A DNA stretch of 64,000 nt from Nitrospira sp. UBA2082 (GCA_002331335.1 DCZO01000035.1:39095-103094), one strand, 5' to 3'; positions 1 to 9,481 are shown, numbered from the stretch's first letter. Notes: generated by a model not told the origin, from the sequence alone. Numbers and translations are program-made.

Positions 1-274
1 TCATCATCTCCTATGAACAATGTGTCGTCCCGCGCGCTTCGGCGGTGACAACATGTCCGTGAGTGGCCACCTCTCAATCCATGCGCGCATCCATGTGCGG
101 CCTCAATGCCGGAGATTGCCAGCTGTTCTCAAAACACTCCCGCTCAGAGACCGTGCCAGTAAGGACACGCGCGCAAGAGGCTGAATGTGTCCCAAGAAAG
201 ATGGCATCGCCCTGTGGCCACCATCTTTCTTGGGCACGATGCTCTGCACATGGGCACGCCGGCTATGCTGAGCC
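1..274. other. Left-end stretch with no convincing gene
   Basis: No reading frame here looks like a protein. The only structured item is the 14-bp inverted repeat at 191-234. The gene to the left, if any, lies outside the window. Confidence 0.5.
191..234. repeat. Perfect 14-bp inverted repeat downstream of the tautomerase
   Basis: The arms CCCAAGAAAGATGG (191-204) and CCATCTTTCTTGGG (221-234) are perfectly complementary with a 16-nt loop. It lies about 40 nt past the stop codon of the minus-strand tautomerase gene, so it may end that transcript. There is no T-run on either side, so an intrinsic terminator is only a guess. Confidence 0.6.
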
Positions 275-754
275 TTAACGATCCGCTATGCCTGGAGCCA
301 GAACCAAATTGACCGGAAGTTTTTCCGCTAAGGTATAGCGACTCGCCTTATTTTCCTTCACCCACCGCTTCTCAGCCACCGATTCAAAAGGTGGGGCGAG
401 TTCGCCTTGGAGAGACCACAGGTCGAACGGGGTTTCATCGATGGAAATCTCCCAGTCATAGCCCTTGTCCTTGACAAAGGGGGCGATAGCCTCATCGAGC
501 GTCCGCATCCACCATTCCCTGAGAACGGGACCCGGTATCGTCCTGGCAATCTGATCAACCTTGAAGCGGATAAATTTGTGATGCGGTTCGCCGCCGACAA
601 AACACGACCCCTTTGCCATTTCTTCAAACACGCAGACGACATAAAATCGCGGGATCGGAACGCCCGCATACACGTCCGTGATTCGTTTGGCCAGGGCCTT
701 CTTATCATCTGCTGTAAATGCTTCGGCTGGGTGATAAATCTTCCACAATGGCAT
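275..754 (-). CDS. Tautomerase (cis-CaaD-like / Tautomerase_3 type)
   Basis: Predicted 159-aa cytoplasmic protein of the tautomerase superfamily, which uses the N-terminal proline exposed after Met removal as general base or acid. With the start at 754 the protein begins Met-Pro-Leu-Trp, as the family requires. A second ATG two codons upstream (760) would bury the proline. The Shine-Dalgarno AGGAGG (763-768) is 8 nt from the 754 ATG but only 2 nt from the 760 ATG, which supports 754. The length is about twice that of 4-oxalocrotonate tautomerase and fits the single-chain cis-CaaD-like type. The substrate is unknown. The gene stands alone. Confidence 0.75.
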   Translation of the reverse strand: MPLWKIYHPAEAFTADDKKALAKRITDVYAGVPIPRFYVVCVFEEMAKGSCFVGGEPHHKFIRFKVDQIARTIPGPVLREWWMRTLDEAIAPFVKDKGYDWEISIDETPFDLWSLQGELAPPFESVAEKRWVKENKASRYTLAEKLPVNLVLAPGIADR

Positions 755-1474
755 GGTCATGTCCTCCTCTTAGGTTGATCGCGTGGGCTGAGGATTTTCC
801 ACACAACTCCTCACCACTCTTGTCTTTCCTATCGGCAATATTCGTCGTAGTGTGCGGCCTAGTCATCCATCTTCACATCCTCCTTTCCGCCGAACCCCCC
901 GAACATCTAGCGGTCGTGTCGCGAACCTGTTGCCATCTGTTTCCAACGTAGCCCGTGTTCGGCAGCTGAGTTGGTCATCGCACTCTCCCCAGTATTGCTT
1001 CACAAATGGAATCGTCGCTTCATGATGGAGGCGATAAGCAACTCGCATTCCAACAGCGCATTCACCCGATCTCGCTGTCGATGTCATTGAAACCAAAGAA
1101 TAATGTGCGCTGTCGTTCAGGAATTTCTCCGGCACAGTGAAGAAAGGCTGAGAACGAGCTGCTGAATTTACAGCACGATGCCGAAAGTTCAGCCTCGCGT
1201 ATTTGCTCACAAAGGCCGGAGATGATCCCAGGGGGAAAGGGGCAAACGACATGGGAAGGCAGCCGTTCTCGATCCATTTCCTCTGCAAACGAAATTCCGA
1301 GTCAAAGGTTACTCATTGCCCTGGGAAGTCGGTGAATTTTGATGAGGATTGGGGGTATGATGTGCTGCGTTATTCTTGTGGATACCAAGACTCAACACCG
1401 CTCTATGAAAGCGGCATGCGCCCGCTTCAGTGGGCCTTAGTTGAAGCGGTACGTACCTCGTCGGGAGAGGGCCT
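755..1474. other. Intergenic region without a supported gene
   Basis: About 720 nt between the divergent tautomerase and sigma-54 activator genes. Open frames exist on both strands (for example 863-1288 minus), but they show no domain, no ordered start and no good ribosome site. I see no clear hairpin or promoter consensus, although both flanking genes must be expressed from here. Confidence 0.45.
763..768 (-). promoter_or_regulatory. Ribosome binding site deciding the tautomerase start
   Basis: AGGAGG on the minus strand is 8 nt before the ATG at 754 and 2 nt before the ATG at 760. The spacing favours the start that gives an N-terminal catalytic proline. Confidence 0.65.
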
Positions 1475-3814
1475 ATGCAAACCAACCGTTACCATGCAGC
1501 TGATCAGTGCCCAGGCGCCTTCGACGACCTCTTTTATGCCGTAAGTGACGCCATGCAGAGTCTGGCCTGGGTTGCGACAGCCGATGGAACCATCGAGTAT
1601 CTGAACCGGCGGTGGGTCGAGTACACGGGTGTCTCCTCGGAACACGTTCACGGTTGGATCTGGACACTCGCCGACATCATTCATCCGAACGATCTCCCGA
1701 GTCTGATTCACACATGGTCCGCGACGCTGACATCTCGACAACCGGGCGAGGCTGAAGCCAGGATACGCCGTTTCGACGGTCACTATCGCTGGTTTCATTT
1801 CCGTGCGGTGCCTCTGTTCGACAAGCAGGGCGCCGTTGCCCGCTGGTATGGAACCCATGCCGATATTGAGGACCGCAAGCAGGCCGAAACCTTGCTGGGC
1901 GGAGAAAATCGCATTCTCGAAATGCTTGCCACCGGATGTCCGCTCTCGGACATTCTTGATGCCTTGTGCCGGCTCATCGAAAACATTGCGAGCGGATCTC
2001 TCTGTAGTATTTTGTTGGTTGATCCAATTCACAATCGCATGAAGCATGGGGCCGGCCCCAGTCTTCCCCATACCTATAGTGAATCCCTCCATGACAGACC
2101 CCTGAATCTCGATGCGGGTCCCTGCGGGATGGCCGCATGTCTGAAAAAACAAGTGATTGCAGCCGACGTTGCATCGGATACACGCTGGGACAAATCAGGA
2201 TGGCGTGAGTTGGCCATGGCACATGAGTTACGGGCTTGTTGGTCCACTCCAATCTTGTCATCCAATGATACTGTGTTGGGCACTTTCGCGATCTACTCGC
2301 GCGAACCCGGCCGCCCGACCACGCAACATCAACACCTCATTGGGCAGATCACCCACCTTGCGACCGTTGCCATTGAGCAGAAGCATGCGGAGGGCAAGCT
2401 CCGCCAAGACGAACGAGAACTCAGACAGATCACCGATGCCATCGCTCAACTCATCTCAGTCCTCGGACCCGATGGAAACCTGCTGTATGTGAATCGCTTA
2501 GTGCTCGATTATAGCGGCCTCAGCGTAGAAGACATCATGGCGGATGACTTTCGCGTCCGACTGTTTCACCCCGATGATCTCGAACGAGTGAAGACTGAGC
2601 GTGAGCATGGACTCGAACACAGAGCCCCGTTTGAACTCGAAGTACGCATTCGCCGCAAGGACGGGCAGTATCGCTGGTTTCTCATCCGCTATAACCCGTT
2701 GCGTGACGAAGAAGGGAGGACTATTCGCTGGTACGGCACGGGAACCGACATTGACGATCGCAAGAGAGCGGAAGAGAGGACTCACAAAGAGAACTTGGCA
2801 TTGCGTGAAGAAATCAATAGCACTTCGATGTTCGAAGAAATCGTCGGGGCCTCGAAGGCGATTCGCAACGTGTTGACGCAAGTCGCCAAAGTGGCGCCGT
2901 CGGATTCCACGGTGCTGGTGCTCGGTGAGACCGGGACAGGCAAGGAGCTGATTGCACGGGCCATCCATACTCGCTCGACCCGGTCGTCTCGGGCGTTTAT
3001 TCGTGTCAATTGTGCGGCCATCCCGGCATCGCTCATTGGTTCTGAACTGTTCGGGCACGAGAAAGGCGCGTTCACTGGCGCGCTTCAACGGCGTCTCGGT
3101 CGATTTGAGCTGGCCGATGGCGGCACGATCTTCCTCGACGAAATCGGAGACTTGCCTGCCGAAACCCAGATTGCGCTGCTGCGAGTGCTTCAAGAACGGG
3201 AAATTGAACGGGTCGGCGGCAGCAAACCGATTGCTGTGGATGTGCGTATACTGGCAGCAACGAACCGCAACCTGAAGGCGGCCATGGCGGCAGGGGCCTT
3301 CCGCGAAGACCTGTTCTATCGACTCAATGTATTCCCGATACAAATCCCCCCGTTGCGCGAGCGAATCGACGATGTCCCGCTACTCGCTACCTACCTGATT
3401 GAGCGTTATTCAAAGAAGGCTGGGAAACAGATCAGAAACATCCAGAAAGAAACCCTGGCACTCTTTCAGGCCTACGATTGGCCCGGCAACATTCGCGAGC
3501 TGCAGAATGTCATCGAGCGCGCCGTCGTGTTATGCGACAGTGAAACCTTTTCTGTCGACGAGACGTGGTTGAAACCGGAAGAGCAGCGGCTGTCGAAGTC
3601 GGTGGTTCCCTTGAGCACCACGCTGGCTGAACATGAAAGGGAAATCATTGAAGCCGCGTTAGCGGATTGTGGCGGTCAAACCGGTGGTCCTGCCGGTGCT
3701 GCAGTCAAGCTTGGACTGCCGAGGCAGACGTTGGACTCAAGAATCAAATCCCTGGGCATTGACAGGCATCGATTCAAGACCCCGCCGGCCGATCGACCTA
3801 CCACACGTGGCTGA
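1475..3814 (+). CDS. Sigma-54-dependent transcriptional activator with PAS-GAF-PAS sensory region
   Basis: 779-aa enhancer-binding protein. Order: PAS (about 20-135), GAF (about 150-310), PAS (about 325-440), AAA+ sigma-54 interaction domain (about 455-700) and a Fis-type helix-turn-helix at the C-terminus (about 735-765). Visible motifs are Walker A GETGTGKE (about 484), the sigma-54 contact loop GAFTGA (about 530) and Walker B GTIFLDEIGD (about 548). It should open sigma-54 promoters in response to a signal sensed by the PAS/GAF modules. There is no receiver domain, so no phosphorelay is implied. The architecture resembles FhlA/NorR-type activators. Signal and targets cannot be read from the window. 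Confidence 0.92.
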   Translation: MQTNRYHAADQCPGAFDDLFYAVSDAMQSLAWVATADGTIEYLNRRWVEYTGVSSEHVHGWIWTLADIIHPNDLPSLIHTWSATLTSRQPGEAEARIRRFDGHYRWFHFRAVPLFDKQGAVARWYGTHADIEDRKQAETLLGGENRILEMLATGCPLSDILDALCRLIENIASGSLCSILLVDPIHNRMKHGAGPSLPHTYSESLHDRPLNLDAGPCGMAACLKKQVIAADVASDTRWDKSGWRELAMAHELRACWSTPILSSNDTVLGTFAIYSREPGRPTTQHQHLIGQITHLATVAIEQKHAEGKLRQDERELRQITDAIAQLISVLGPDGNLLYVNRLVLDYSGLSVEDIMADDFRVRLFHPDDLERVKTEREHGLEHRAPFELEVRIRRKDGQYRWFLIRYNPLRDEEGRTIRWYGTGTDIDDRKRAEERTHKENLALREEINSTSMFEEIVGASKAIRNVLTQVAKVAPSDSTVLVLGETGTGKELIARAIHTRSTRSSRAFIRVNCAAIPASLIGSELFGHEKGAFTGALQRRLGRFELADGGTIFLDEIGDLPAETQIALLRVLQEREIERVGGSKPIAVDVRILAATNRNLKAAMAAGAFREDLFYRLNVFPIQIPPLRERIDDVPLLATYLIERYSKKAGKQIRNIQKETLALFQAYDWPGNIRELQNVIERAVVLCDSETFSVDETWLKPEEQRLSKSVVPLSTTLAEHEREIIEAALADCGGQTGGPAGAAVKLGLPRQTLDSRIKSLGIDRHRFKTPPADRPTTRG

Positions 3815-3990
3815 ACATTCATCGAGCGCGACACTCCCATCACGTTCATCTCTCTGCCCAATCCCCGGCGCAAAGCCCGGTATCGCCTCCAGCGCTGCTA
3901 CTGCGGCCGGCACACCGAAATGCACTGCCTCCGCCGGAAGCGAAACGGTGAGCGTACGGACCTATCACCGCTTCTTCACGAGATCCTACG

Positions 3991-4755
3991 TTAGACAGAC
4001 AGCGCTTTCTTGATGAACTCGCCGAGGCGGCGGAAGTAGGCCGGGCCGCCCACCTCGTAGATATTGTTATGATCGGCTCCTGGGATCACGTACCAGTCTT
4101 TCGGCGGCTTTGCAGTCTCAAAAACCTGGCGCCCCAGCTCGATGGGGATAATATCGTCCCGGTCGCCGTGAATGATCAATTTCGGCAAAGACAGCTGCGG
4201 CAGGCGATCGATCAATCGATACTCTGCCCCCAGCAGCCAATGGACCGGCAACCCCCGATAGTGAAATTTGGCCACTGCTTCGATCGACGGGAATGACGAT
4301 TCCAGGATGAGTGCCGAGGCTGCTCGTTGCGTCGCGAGTTCTGCGGCGACGGCAGCCCCGAGCGACCGGCCGAACAGTACGATCCGTTCCGGGCGAATCT
4401 TCCTGATTCGCGTCAGATAGTCATAGGCGCCGCCGGCGTCCTGGTAGAGGCCGTCCTCGTTGGGATCGTATTTCTGGCTTTTGCCGTAGCTGCGATAATC
4501 GAACAGAAAGACCGAGAGCCCCATCTGATAGAGATATTTCAGATTCTCCAAGCGGCTGATGATATTACCCGCGTTGCCGTGGCACCAGAGCATCACCGGG
4601 CGATCCGCCTGCGTTTCGACATACCACCCGAACAGCCGCACCCCATCGGTGGACTGGAACCACACCTCCTCGAGCGGCAACCCGCTGAGCCTGGCCCAGT
4701 CGCGGTCTTGCCAGGGCTCAGGATGATAGACGAAGAACTGATCGAGCAGGCTCAT
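3991..4755 (-). CDS. Alpha/beta hydrolase (ABHD13/BEM46-like)
   Basis: 254-aa serine hydrolase fold. The oxyanion segment is in WCHGNAGN (about 57-64). The nucleophile elbow GRSLGA carries the serine at about residue 131, the acid is in HGDRDDIIP and the histidine in GADHNN near the C-terminus, so the triad looks complete. Such proteins are esterases, lipases or thioesterases, often membrane-linked. The N-terminus is hydrophobic but has no clear signal peptide. It is transcribed alone, convergent with the upstream regulator. Substrate unknown. Confidence 0.85.
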   Translation of the reverse strand: MSLLDQFFVYHPEPWQDRDWARLSGLPLEEVWFQSTDGVRLFGWYVETQADRPVMLWCHGNAGNIISRLENLKYLYQMGLSVFLFDYRSYGKSQKYDPNEDGLYQDAGGAYDYLTRIRKIRPERIVLFGRSLGAAVAAELATQRAASALILESSFPSIEAVAKFHYRGLPVHWLLGAEYRLIDRLPQLSLPKLIIHGDRDDIIPIELGRQVFETAKPPKDWYVIPGADHNNIYEVGGPAYFRRLGEFIKKALSV

Positions 4756-4838
4756 GATGCTTTACCGAACGTGCCAGGAGATCGGGATCGTCTTGAAACA
4801 GTATGACAGGAGAGGCGGGTGTTTGCGATTGGTTGAGG

Positions 4839-5129
4839 CTAATGATTCAGTTTCTGATCGATCTTGTCGCCGGCTTTCTTGAACCCTTCAGCGGTCTTGT
4901 TTGCGGCCTTCTTCAGCTTCTGTTCGATCTTTTCTCCGACTTTCTTCTCTTTCAACTTGGTGCCGGCCTTGGTGAACCCCTGCTCGATTTTATTGCCGAC
5001 TTTTTTGGCGGTGTTTCCGATCCGTTCCAGCACCCCAGGACTCTTGGCCGGTTCGTCCTCGGCCATAGCCATTGGAACTGAGACCATCCAGATGGGCAAG
5101 ATCAACCAAACAGCCAATCTGACACGCAT
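4839..5129 (-). CDS. Small exported lysine-rich amphipathic protein
   Basis: 96-aa protein with a Sec-type signal peptide ending near AMA (about 23). The mature part of about 70 residues is almost entirely alternating Lys/Ala/Gly helices with short repeats such as KIEQ and FTKAG/FKKAG, predicting an amphipathic helix or coiled coil. No family recognised. A histone-like or stress-type periplasmic protein would look like this, but that is a guess. Confidence 0.6.
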   Translation of the reverse strand: MRVRLAVWLILPIWMVSVPMAMAEDEPAKSPGVLERIGNTAKKVGNKIEQGFTKAGTKLKEKKVGEKIEQKLKKAANKTAEGFKKAGDKIDQKLNH

Positions 5130-5236
5130 ATGCCACCTTCACAATAATACTGGGTAAGCTTACCACAATCCGGTCCGTCTAGCCCGGCGGCGCACAAGTC
5201 AGCCGCGGTCGCCACCACCTGCTTGGCATGAAACAC

Positions 5237-5277
5237 ATCGGGCCCCGGCATGCACTTAGTACACACCAGGGCCCGAT
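5237..5277 (-). terminator. Possible terminator hairpin after the lipoprotein pair
   Basis: A perfect 9-bp inverted repeat, ATCGGGCCC (5237-5245) with GGGCCCGAT (5269-5277), starts about 20 nt past the stop of the 5296-5625 gene. The loop is 23 nt and no T-run follows, so it is only a weak terminator candidate. Confidence 0.35.
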
Positions 5278-5295
5278 CTCGGATTCAACCATCCG

Positions 5296-5625
5296 TTACT
5301 TGTTTCCGACCGCCGTACCTTGGACCTTAAAAATGAATCCGTCTAGCACGAAAGCCCAAAACCACTGCTCTGAAATCGTTACGTCGGTCAGCCTCGTTCC
5401 TCCGGCCTTTCGCGCAGCCTCATTCATGGCATTTTCAAATCGTGTATTCTGATTGATCGGAACAAACCCGAAGAGCATGATCCCGGTGCTGGTGGCTTCA
5501 GTTGGTCCAAGGGATTTCTCGTTCGGTCCGATCGGCGCCGAGGGGAACCGCAAATTCGTTGATTGACAGGCCACGGTTGACAGCAAGAGAAACGATCCAA
5601 GAAGTATGCTGACGATCCGCATCAT
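5296..5625 (-). CDS. Lipoprotein, second copy of a tandem pair (possibly TRL-like)
   Basis: 109-aa predicted lipoprotein. A hydrophobic signal ends in the lipobox STVAC (Cys about 20). It is a clear paralogue of the next gene upstream: both contain APIG.NEKSLGPTE, GF.P(I/V)NQN.RFE, TRLTDVTISE.WFWA and end KVQGTAVGNK. The C-terminal half, with a glycine-rich segment leading to a strand ending in V.G, faintly resembles TRL-like lipoproteins, but I would not assign it. A ribosome site (AGGAGG) precedes the ATG. Confidence 0.75.
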   Translation of the reverse strand: MMRIVSILLGSFLLLSTVACQSTNLRFPSAPIGPNEKSLGPTEATSTGIMLFGFVPINQNTRFENAMNEAARKAGGTRLTDVTISEQWFWAFVLDGFIFKVQGTAVGNK

Positions 5626-5651
5626 ATATGCCTCCTAGACAATGAGAGAGA

Positions 5652-5978
5652 TTACTTATTTCCGACGGCAGTTCCCTGGACCTTAAAGACATACCCATTT
5701 AGCACGTACGCCCAAAACCATCGTTCAGAAATCGTGACGTCCGTCAATCGAGTGGCGCCCGCCTTTTGTACGGCTTGGTTGTAGGCTTTCTCAAATCGTT
5801 CGTTTTGATTGACTGGAATAAATCCGAGCACCAACATCCCCACGCCCTGGCCCTCGGTCGGACCCAACGATTTTTCATTGGCTCCGATCGGCGCGGTTGG
5901 AATTTTCACCTGCGTCGAATGGCACGCAGCTGTCGCCATGAGCAGCACAACACCAAGCAATACACCCATTATTCTCAT
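5652..5978 (-). CDS. Lipoprotein, first copy of a tandem pair
   Basis: 108-aa predicted lipoprotein with lipobox ATAAC. I place the start at 5978 because AAGGAGGT lies 5 nt upstream; a start at 6026 would put 16 extra residues in front of the signal peptide. It is collinear with and clearly similar to the next gene (26 nt downstream), indicating tandem duplication. Both likely sit in the outer membrane facing the periplasm. Function unknown. Confidence 0.75.
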   Translation of the reverse strand: MRIMGVLLGVVLLMATAACHSTQVKIPTAPIGANEKSLGPTEGQGVGMLVLGFIPVNQNERFEKAYNQAVQKAGATRLTDVTISERWFWAYVLNGYVFKVQGTAVGNK

Positions 5979-6127
5979 GCTGACCTCCTTGAAAGTGAGA
6001 GAAGCGCGGAACTGCATGTTCTTCATCGGCAGATTCCTGCTTAGCGGGGCTGAAGCGTATCACTCACACAAGAAGTGAGCAAGACATATTATTTCATCCC
6101 TGTACACACCCTGATACGCAAGCCGTT

Positions 6128-7879
6128 TTATCGATGAACCGTAGCAGCCATTTGCCCGGCGGTGGAATTCACGGGAACCCCGTTGCGATAGATTCGCAGC
6201 AGCGTAAGGTCCTCGTCCTTTTGTTCTTCCACCGGGACCATGGCCAGATCCGTTTCGAGCGTCTGTTGCGGCTGGGCTTGCACTCGGCGGAGAATCCGGA
6301 AAAACTTCCACACCAATAATGGCCAGCGCACGCTGAGCGAAGCAATTTCCCATACCCTGCGCGGATAAAAGATGACGGGGCTTTCACGTGGCAACGTAGG
6401 CCGACGCATGGTCCGTACTTTGCGTCTGAACATGCCCGCTTCGAGCGGATGAATGCCTTCCAGAGCGATGCTACCGCCCAAGCACAACAACAGGAACATG
6501 ACCTTGTAAATATCTTGATCCTTCACCGCCGCCCGGCGCAGCACTCGCTCCACATGCTCGTCCGTGTAGTACTGCTTCCAGGCGTTCCGGTACACCCGTT
6601 GCCATTCCTCTTTAGACATGAGGGGATGGTCCATCGTGACATGTTCCAAGTCGTACTTGTTCATGTCCGGTTCGCTCCAGGCGTCACGCTCGACATGCGT
6701 TCGATGATCTTCCGACCCCGGCAGCGGCGTGAGACAGAAGAATTCGAGACCGTCCAACGGCAACTCGTTCTTGATGATCTCGATGTCGCGCGCGATGGAG
6801 TCCGGCGTGTCGGTGGGAAATCCCAAAATGTACCCGGCCACAGTCGTACAGCCATGGTCCTTCCACACTTGCAGCATGGTCCTGTATTGCCAGATCTTGT
6901 TTTGCCGCTTTTTCGCCCCGGCCAGTGAGTCGGGGTTGAGACTTTCGAGGCCGATAAAAATGTTGTTGCAGCCGGCCCTGGCGCACTTCTCGACGAACCG
7001 CGGAATCTTATACGCCCCGACATCAACCTGGGCAGTGAACGAGATCACCAAGCCTTCCTGCTCCCGCAATTCAATACATCGGTCGAGAATCGCTTCCCAG
7101 TTGCGATTCCTGGCAAAATCGTCGTCCGTGATGAAAAATCTTCCAACTCCCTGTTGCAGATTGGCTCGGATGATCCGCTCGATATCATCCGCCGAGCGGT
7201 AGCGTGACGTTCGCCCCTGCACGTTGATAATGGTGCAGAAACTGCACTGGAACGGACACCCTCGTCCCGCATCGAAGCTGGAGAGCCGTCGAAACGTGTT
7301 CTGCACGACCTGGACGGGCAAGAACGGGGCGGGAGTCCCCTCCATGCTCCGGCCCTCGTTCAAGAAATTGTAAATAGGCTTGAGTGTCCCTATGTGGGCA
7401 TCCCGCAAGACCTCGTCGAAATGACCTTCCGCCTCCCCGGCAAACAGGCTGATGCCTTTCTCGCCGGCGGCCTGAATGTCCTGCGGGAGCTTGGGCAGCA
7501 TTGCGAGACATCCGCTGACATGAAATCCCCCGATGACGACGGGGATATCTGCCTTGAGAAAGTCATCCGCCAAATCGACGGCCCGTGGAAATTGATTGGT
7601 CTGTACGCCGACAAAACCGACCATACCGGACGCGTACCGCTTCATTTTACGAATAATCGAGGCGACGGGAATCACCGTATTGGTTTCGTCGTAGAGATCG
7701 ATGGTAATGGGAACGTCATCGCCCAATACCTTGCGCTCTGCGCAATCGAGGGCGAGGCCGTTCAAAACCGCCAGCGTATTCGAGGGAATGGCGGAACGGA
7801 TCCACTGGATGACGTACCCGTCATCGTCGTAATGCGACGGCTTGATAAGAACCAGGAGAAAGCCCTTCGGTGATCCCAT
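6128..7879 (-). CDS. B12-binding-type radical SAM protein
   Basis: 583 aa. An N-terminal cobalamin-binding-like Rossmann region (about 1-180) is followed by a radical SAM core with the [4Fe-4S] motif in GRGCPFQCSFC (about 206-216), and then a C-terminal extension of the kind found in BchE/HpnJ-like enzymes. The classical DxHxxG B12 ligand motif is not evident, so cobalamin may bind base-off or not at all. It faces away from the pigment cluster that begins about 230 nt to the right. Such enzymes do methylations, cyclisations or rearrangements, and the substrate here is unknown. A link to the pigment genes is possible but unproven. Confidence 0.85.
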   Translation of the reverse strand: MGSPKGFLLVLIKPSHYDDDGYVIQWIRSAIPSNTLAVLNGLALDCAERKVLGDDVPITIDLYDETNTVIPVASIIRKMKRYASGMVGFVGVQTNQFPRAVDLADDFLKADIPVVIGGFHVSGCLAMLPKLPQDIQAAGEKGISLFAGEAEGHFDEVLRDAHIGTLKPIYNFLNEGRSMEGTPAPFLPVQVVQNTFRRLSSFDAGRGCPFQCSFCTIINVQGRTSRYRSADDIERIIRANLQQGVGRFFITDDDFARNRNWEAILDRCIELREQEGLVISFTAQVDVGAYKIPRFVEKCARAGCNNIFIGLESLNPDSLAGAKKRQNKIWQYRTMLQVWKDHGCTTVAGYILGFPTDTPDSIARDIEIIKNELPLDGLEFFCLTPLPGSEDHRTHVERDAWSEPDMNKYDLEHVTMDHPLMSKEEWQRVYRNAWKQYYTDEHVERVLRRAAVKDQDIYKVMFLLLCLGGSIALEGIHPLEAGMFRRKVRTMRRPTLPRESPVIFYPRRVWEIASLSVRWPLLVWKFFRILRRVQAQPQQTLETDLAMVPVEEQKDEDLTLLRIYRNGVPVNSTAGQMAATVHR

Positions 7880-8107
7880 AAGAGATGAGTAGGAGCAAGG
7901 TGCCGGAGTCAGGTAAGAGAAAGCTAGGCCGATTGCGCCGGCATGTCAAGAAAAACGGATCGCCTGCTGACGGCATATAACTTTATACGAGTATCGCCGG
8001 AGTCTAACGCTCATCCGCACGGGCAAGGCTCTCACGCTGGCCATGATGGTATGGCTCAGGTATACTGCGCCATCATATCAATCCTTATCCGAAGGGCATC
8101 CGATCCA

Positions 8108-9454
8108 ATGGCCGACATGCTTTCCGAGGCGACCGACAACAGGACTATCTGCGACGTGCTTGTCGTCGGTGGCGGCCCGGCCGGCTCCGTGATCTCCTCC
8201 CTGCTGGCGGAAAAGGGATGGACCGTCCATGTGCTGGAAAAAGACCGCCATCCCCGTTTTCATATCGGCGAATCGCTGCTTCCCCACTCACTGCCGATCT
8301 TGAAACAGTTGGGCGTCTTGGCGGACGTCGAGAAGATCGGTCTCACCAAGTACGGGGCGCAAGTGGTGTCGCCGTATCACAACCGTGCCCGCACCTTATA
8401 TTTTTCGAAAGCGTTGGACGGCTCGCAACCGTTCGCCTATGAAGTGAAGCGGGCCGAGTTCGACAAGATCCTGTTTGACAATGCAGTCGGCAAGGGCGCG
8501 CACATGCACGAAGGCGTCCGGGCCAAGCGAGTCGAATTCCGCCGGAACTCCACACATCTGGTGCACGCCGAAGACAAGACCGGACAGGTGCTCACCTACG
8601 AAACCAGGTTCGTCGTCGATGCCAGCGGGCGAGACACCTTTCTCTCCGGTCAATTCGGCGGCAAGCACCGCAACCCTCATCACAACAGCGCGGCGATCTT
8701 TGGACACTTCGAAGGAGTGAAGCGGCTGCCTGGTCGGGACGAAGGTAATATCAGCATCGTGTGGTTCGACCACGGCTGGTGGTGGATCATCCCGTTCAAA
8801 GACGGCACGACTAGCGTCGGGGCCGTCTGCTGGCCGTCCTACATCGGAACCAGAAAAGTGCCGTTGGAGCAATTCCTCTGGGAGACGATCTCCCTCTGTC
8901 CCCCGGTGGCAGACCGCATGACCAACGCCAAATTGCTGGGCCACGCCTACGCGGCCGCCAACTATTCCTATCGCAGAACGACCATGAGCGGAGACGGGTA
9001 CATCATGGTGGGCGACGCCTTCGCCTTCATCGACCCCGTGTTCTCCAGCGGCGTGCACCTGGCGCTCAACAGCGCCACGCTGGGAGCCGAGGTCGTCGAT
9101 GCCCATTTGCGGGCCTCACCGGACTTTGGACCCCGTTTGAAGGAATTTGAACGGACCGTCCGCTTGGGCGTGAAGACCTACTCCTGGTTTATCTATCACT
9201 TCACCCAGCCGGCCTTCCGCAGCCTATTCATGTCGGAAGGCTCCATGTTCAAAATGGAAGAAGCGGTCCTCTCCATTCTAGCCGGCGATGCCTTCGGAAA
9301 GTCTCCGACCAGGCTGCCCATCTTTTTGTTCAAAATCGCATATTATCTCGTCTACTTGTTCAACTTCAGAGAGAATTGGGCGGCATTCCAGCGGCGTGTC
9401 CGCGGCGTGCCGGAAACCGTGACCACAGTAAACGATTATGCCGTGCCTCATTAG
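8108..9454 (+). CDS. FAD-dependent halogenase-like oxidoreductase
   Basis: 448 aa from the chosen ATG at 8108; an upstream frame start at 7943 adds about 55 poorly folded residues. The FAD dinucleotide motif VVGGGPAGS is near residue 19. The flavin halogenase signature WxWxIP appears as WWWIIP, and the DPVFSSGVHL segment typical of CmlS-like halogenases follows. Related flavoproteins (geranylgeranyl reductase type) share the fold, so reduction or hydroxylation is also possible. It is the first gene of the forward arm (halogenase-like, chorismatase, deacetylase, lipoprotein). Xanthomonadin clusters also carry a halogenase-like flavoprotein, which makes ring modification of the aryl head group the best guess. 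Confidence 0.8.
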   Translation: MADMLSEATDNRTICDVLVVGGGPAGSVISSLLAEKGWTVHVLEKDRHPRFHIGESLLPHSLPILKQLGVLADVEKIGLTKYGAQVVSPYHNRARTLYFSKALDGSQPFAYEVKRAEFDKILFDNAVGKGAHMHEGVRAKRVEFRRNSTHLVHAEDKTGQVLTYETRFVVDASGRDTFLSGQFGGKHRNPHHNSAAIFGHFEGVKRLPGRDEGNISIVWFDHGWWWIIPFKDGTTSVGAVCWPSYIGTRKVPLEQFLWETISLCPPVADRMTNAKLLGHAYAAANYSYRRTTMSGDGYIMVGDAFAFIDPVFSSGVHLALNSATLGAEVVDAHLRASPDFGPRLKEFERTVRLGVKTYSWFIYHFTQPAFRSLFMSEGSMFKMEEAVLSILAGDAFGKSPTRLPIFLFKIAYYLVYLFNFRENWAAFQRRVRGVPETVTTVNDYAVPH

Positions 9455-9481
9455 CCGTGACGGGGCCGGAACGGCGCGACT

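Noticed and set aside
863..1288. Minus-strand frame of 141 codons in the 755-1474 gap
   Set aside because: No recognisable domain, poor start context and no neighbour logic; kept as intergenic.
2498..3343. Minus-strand frame inside the sigma-54 activator
   Set aside because: Lies entirely within a gene with complete AAA+ motifs and has no features of its own.
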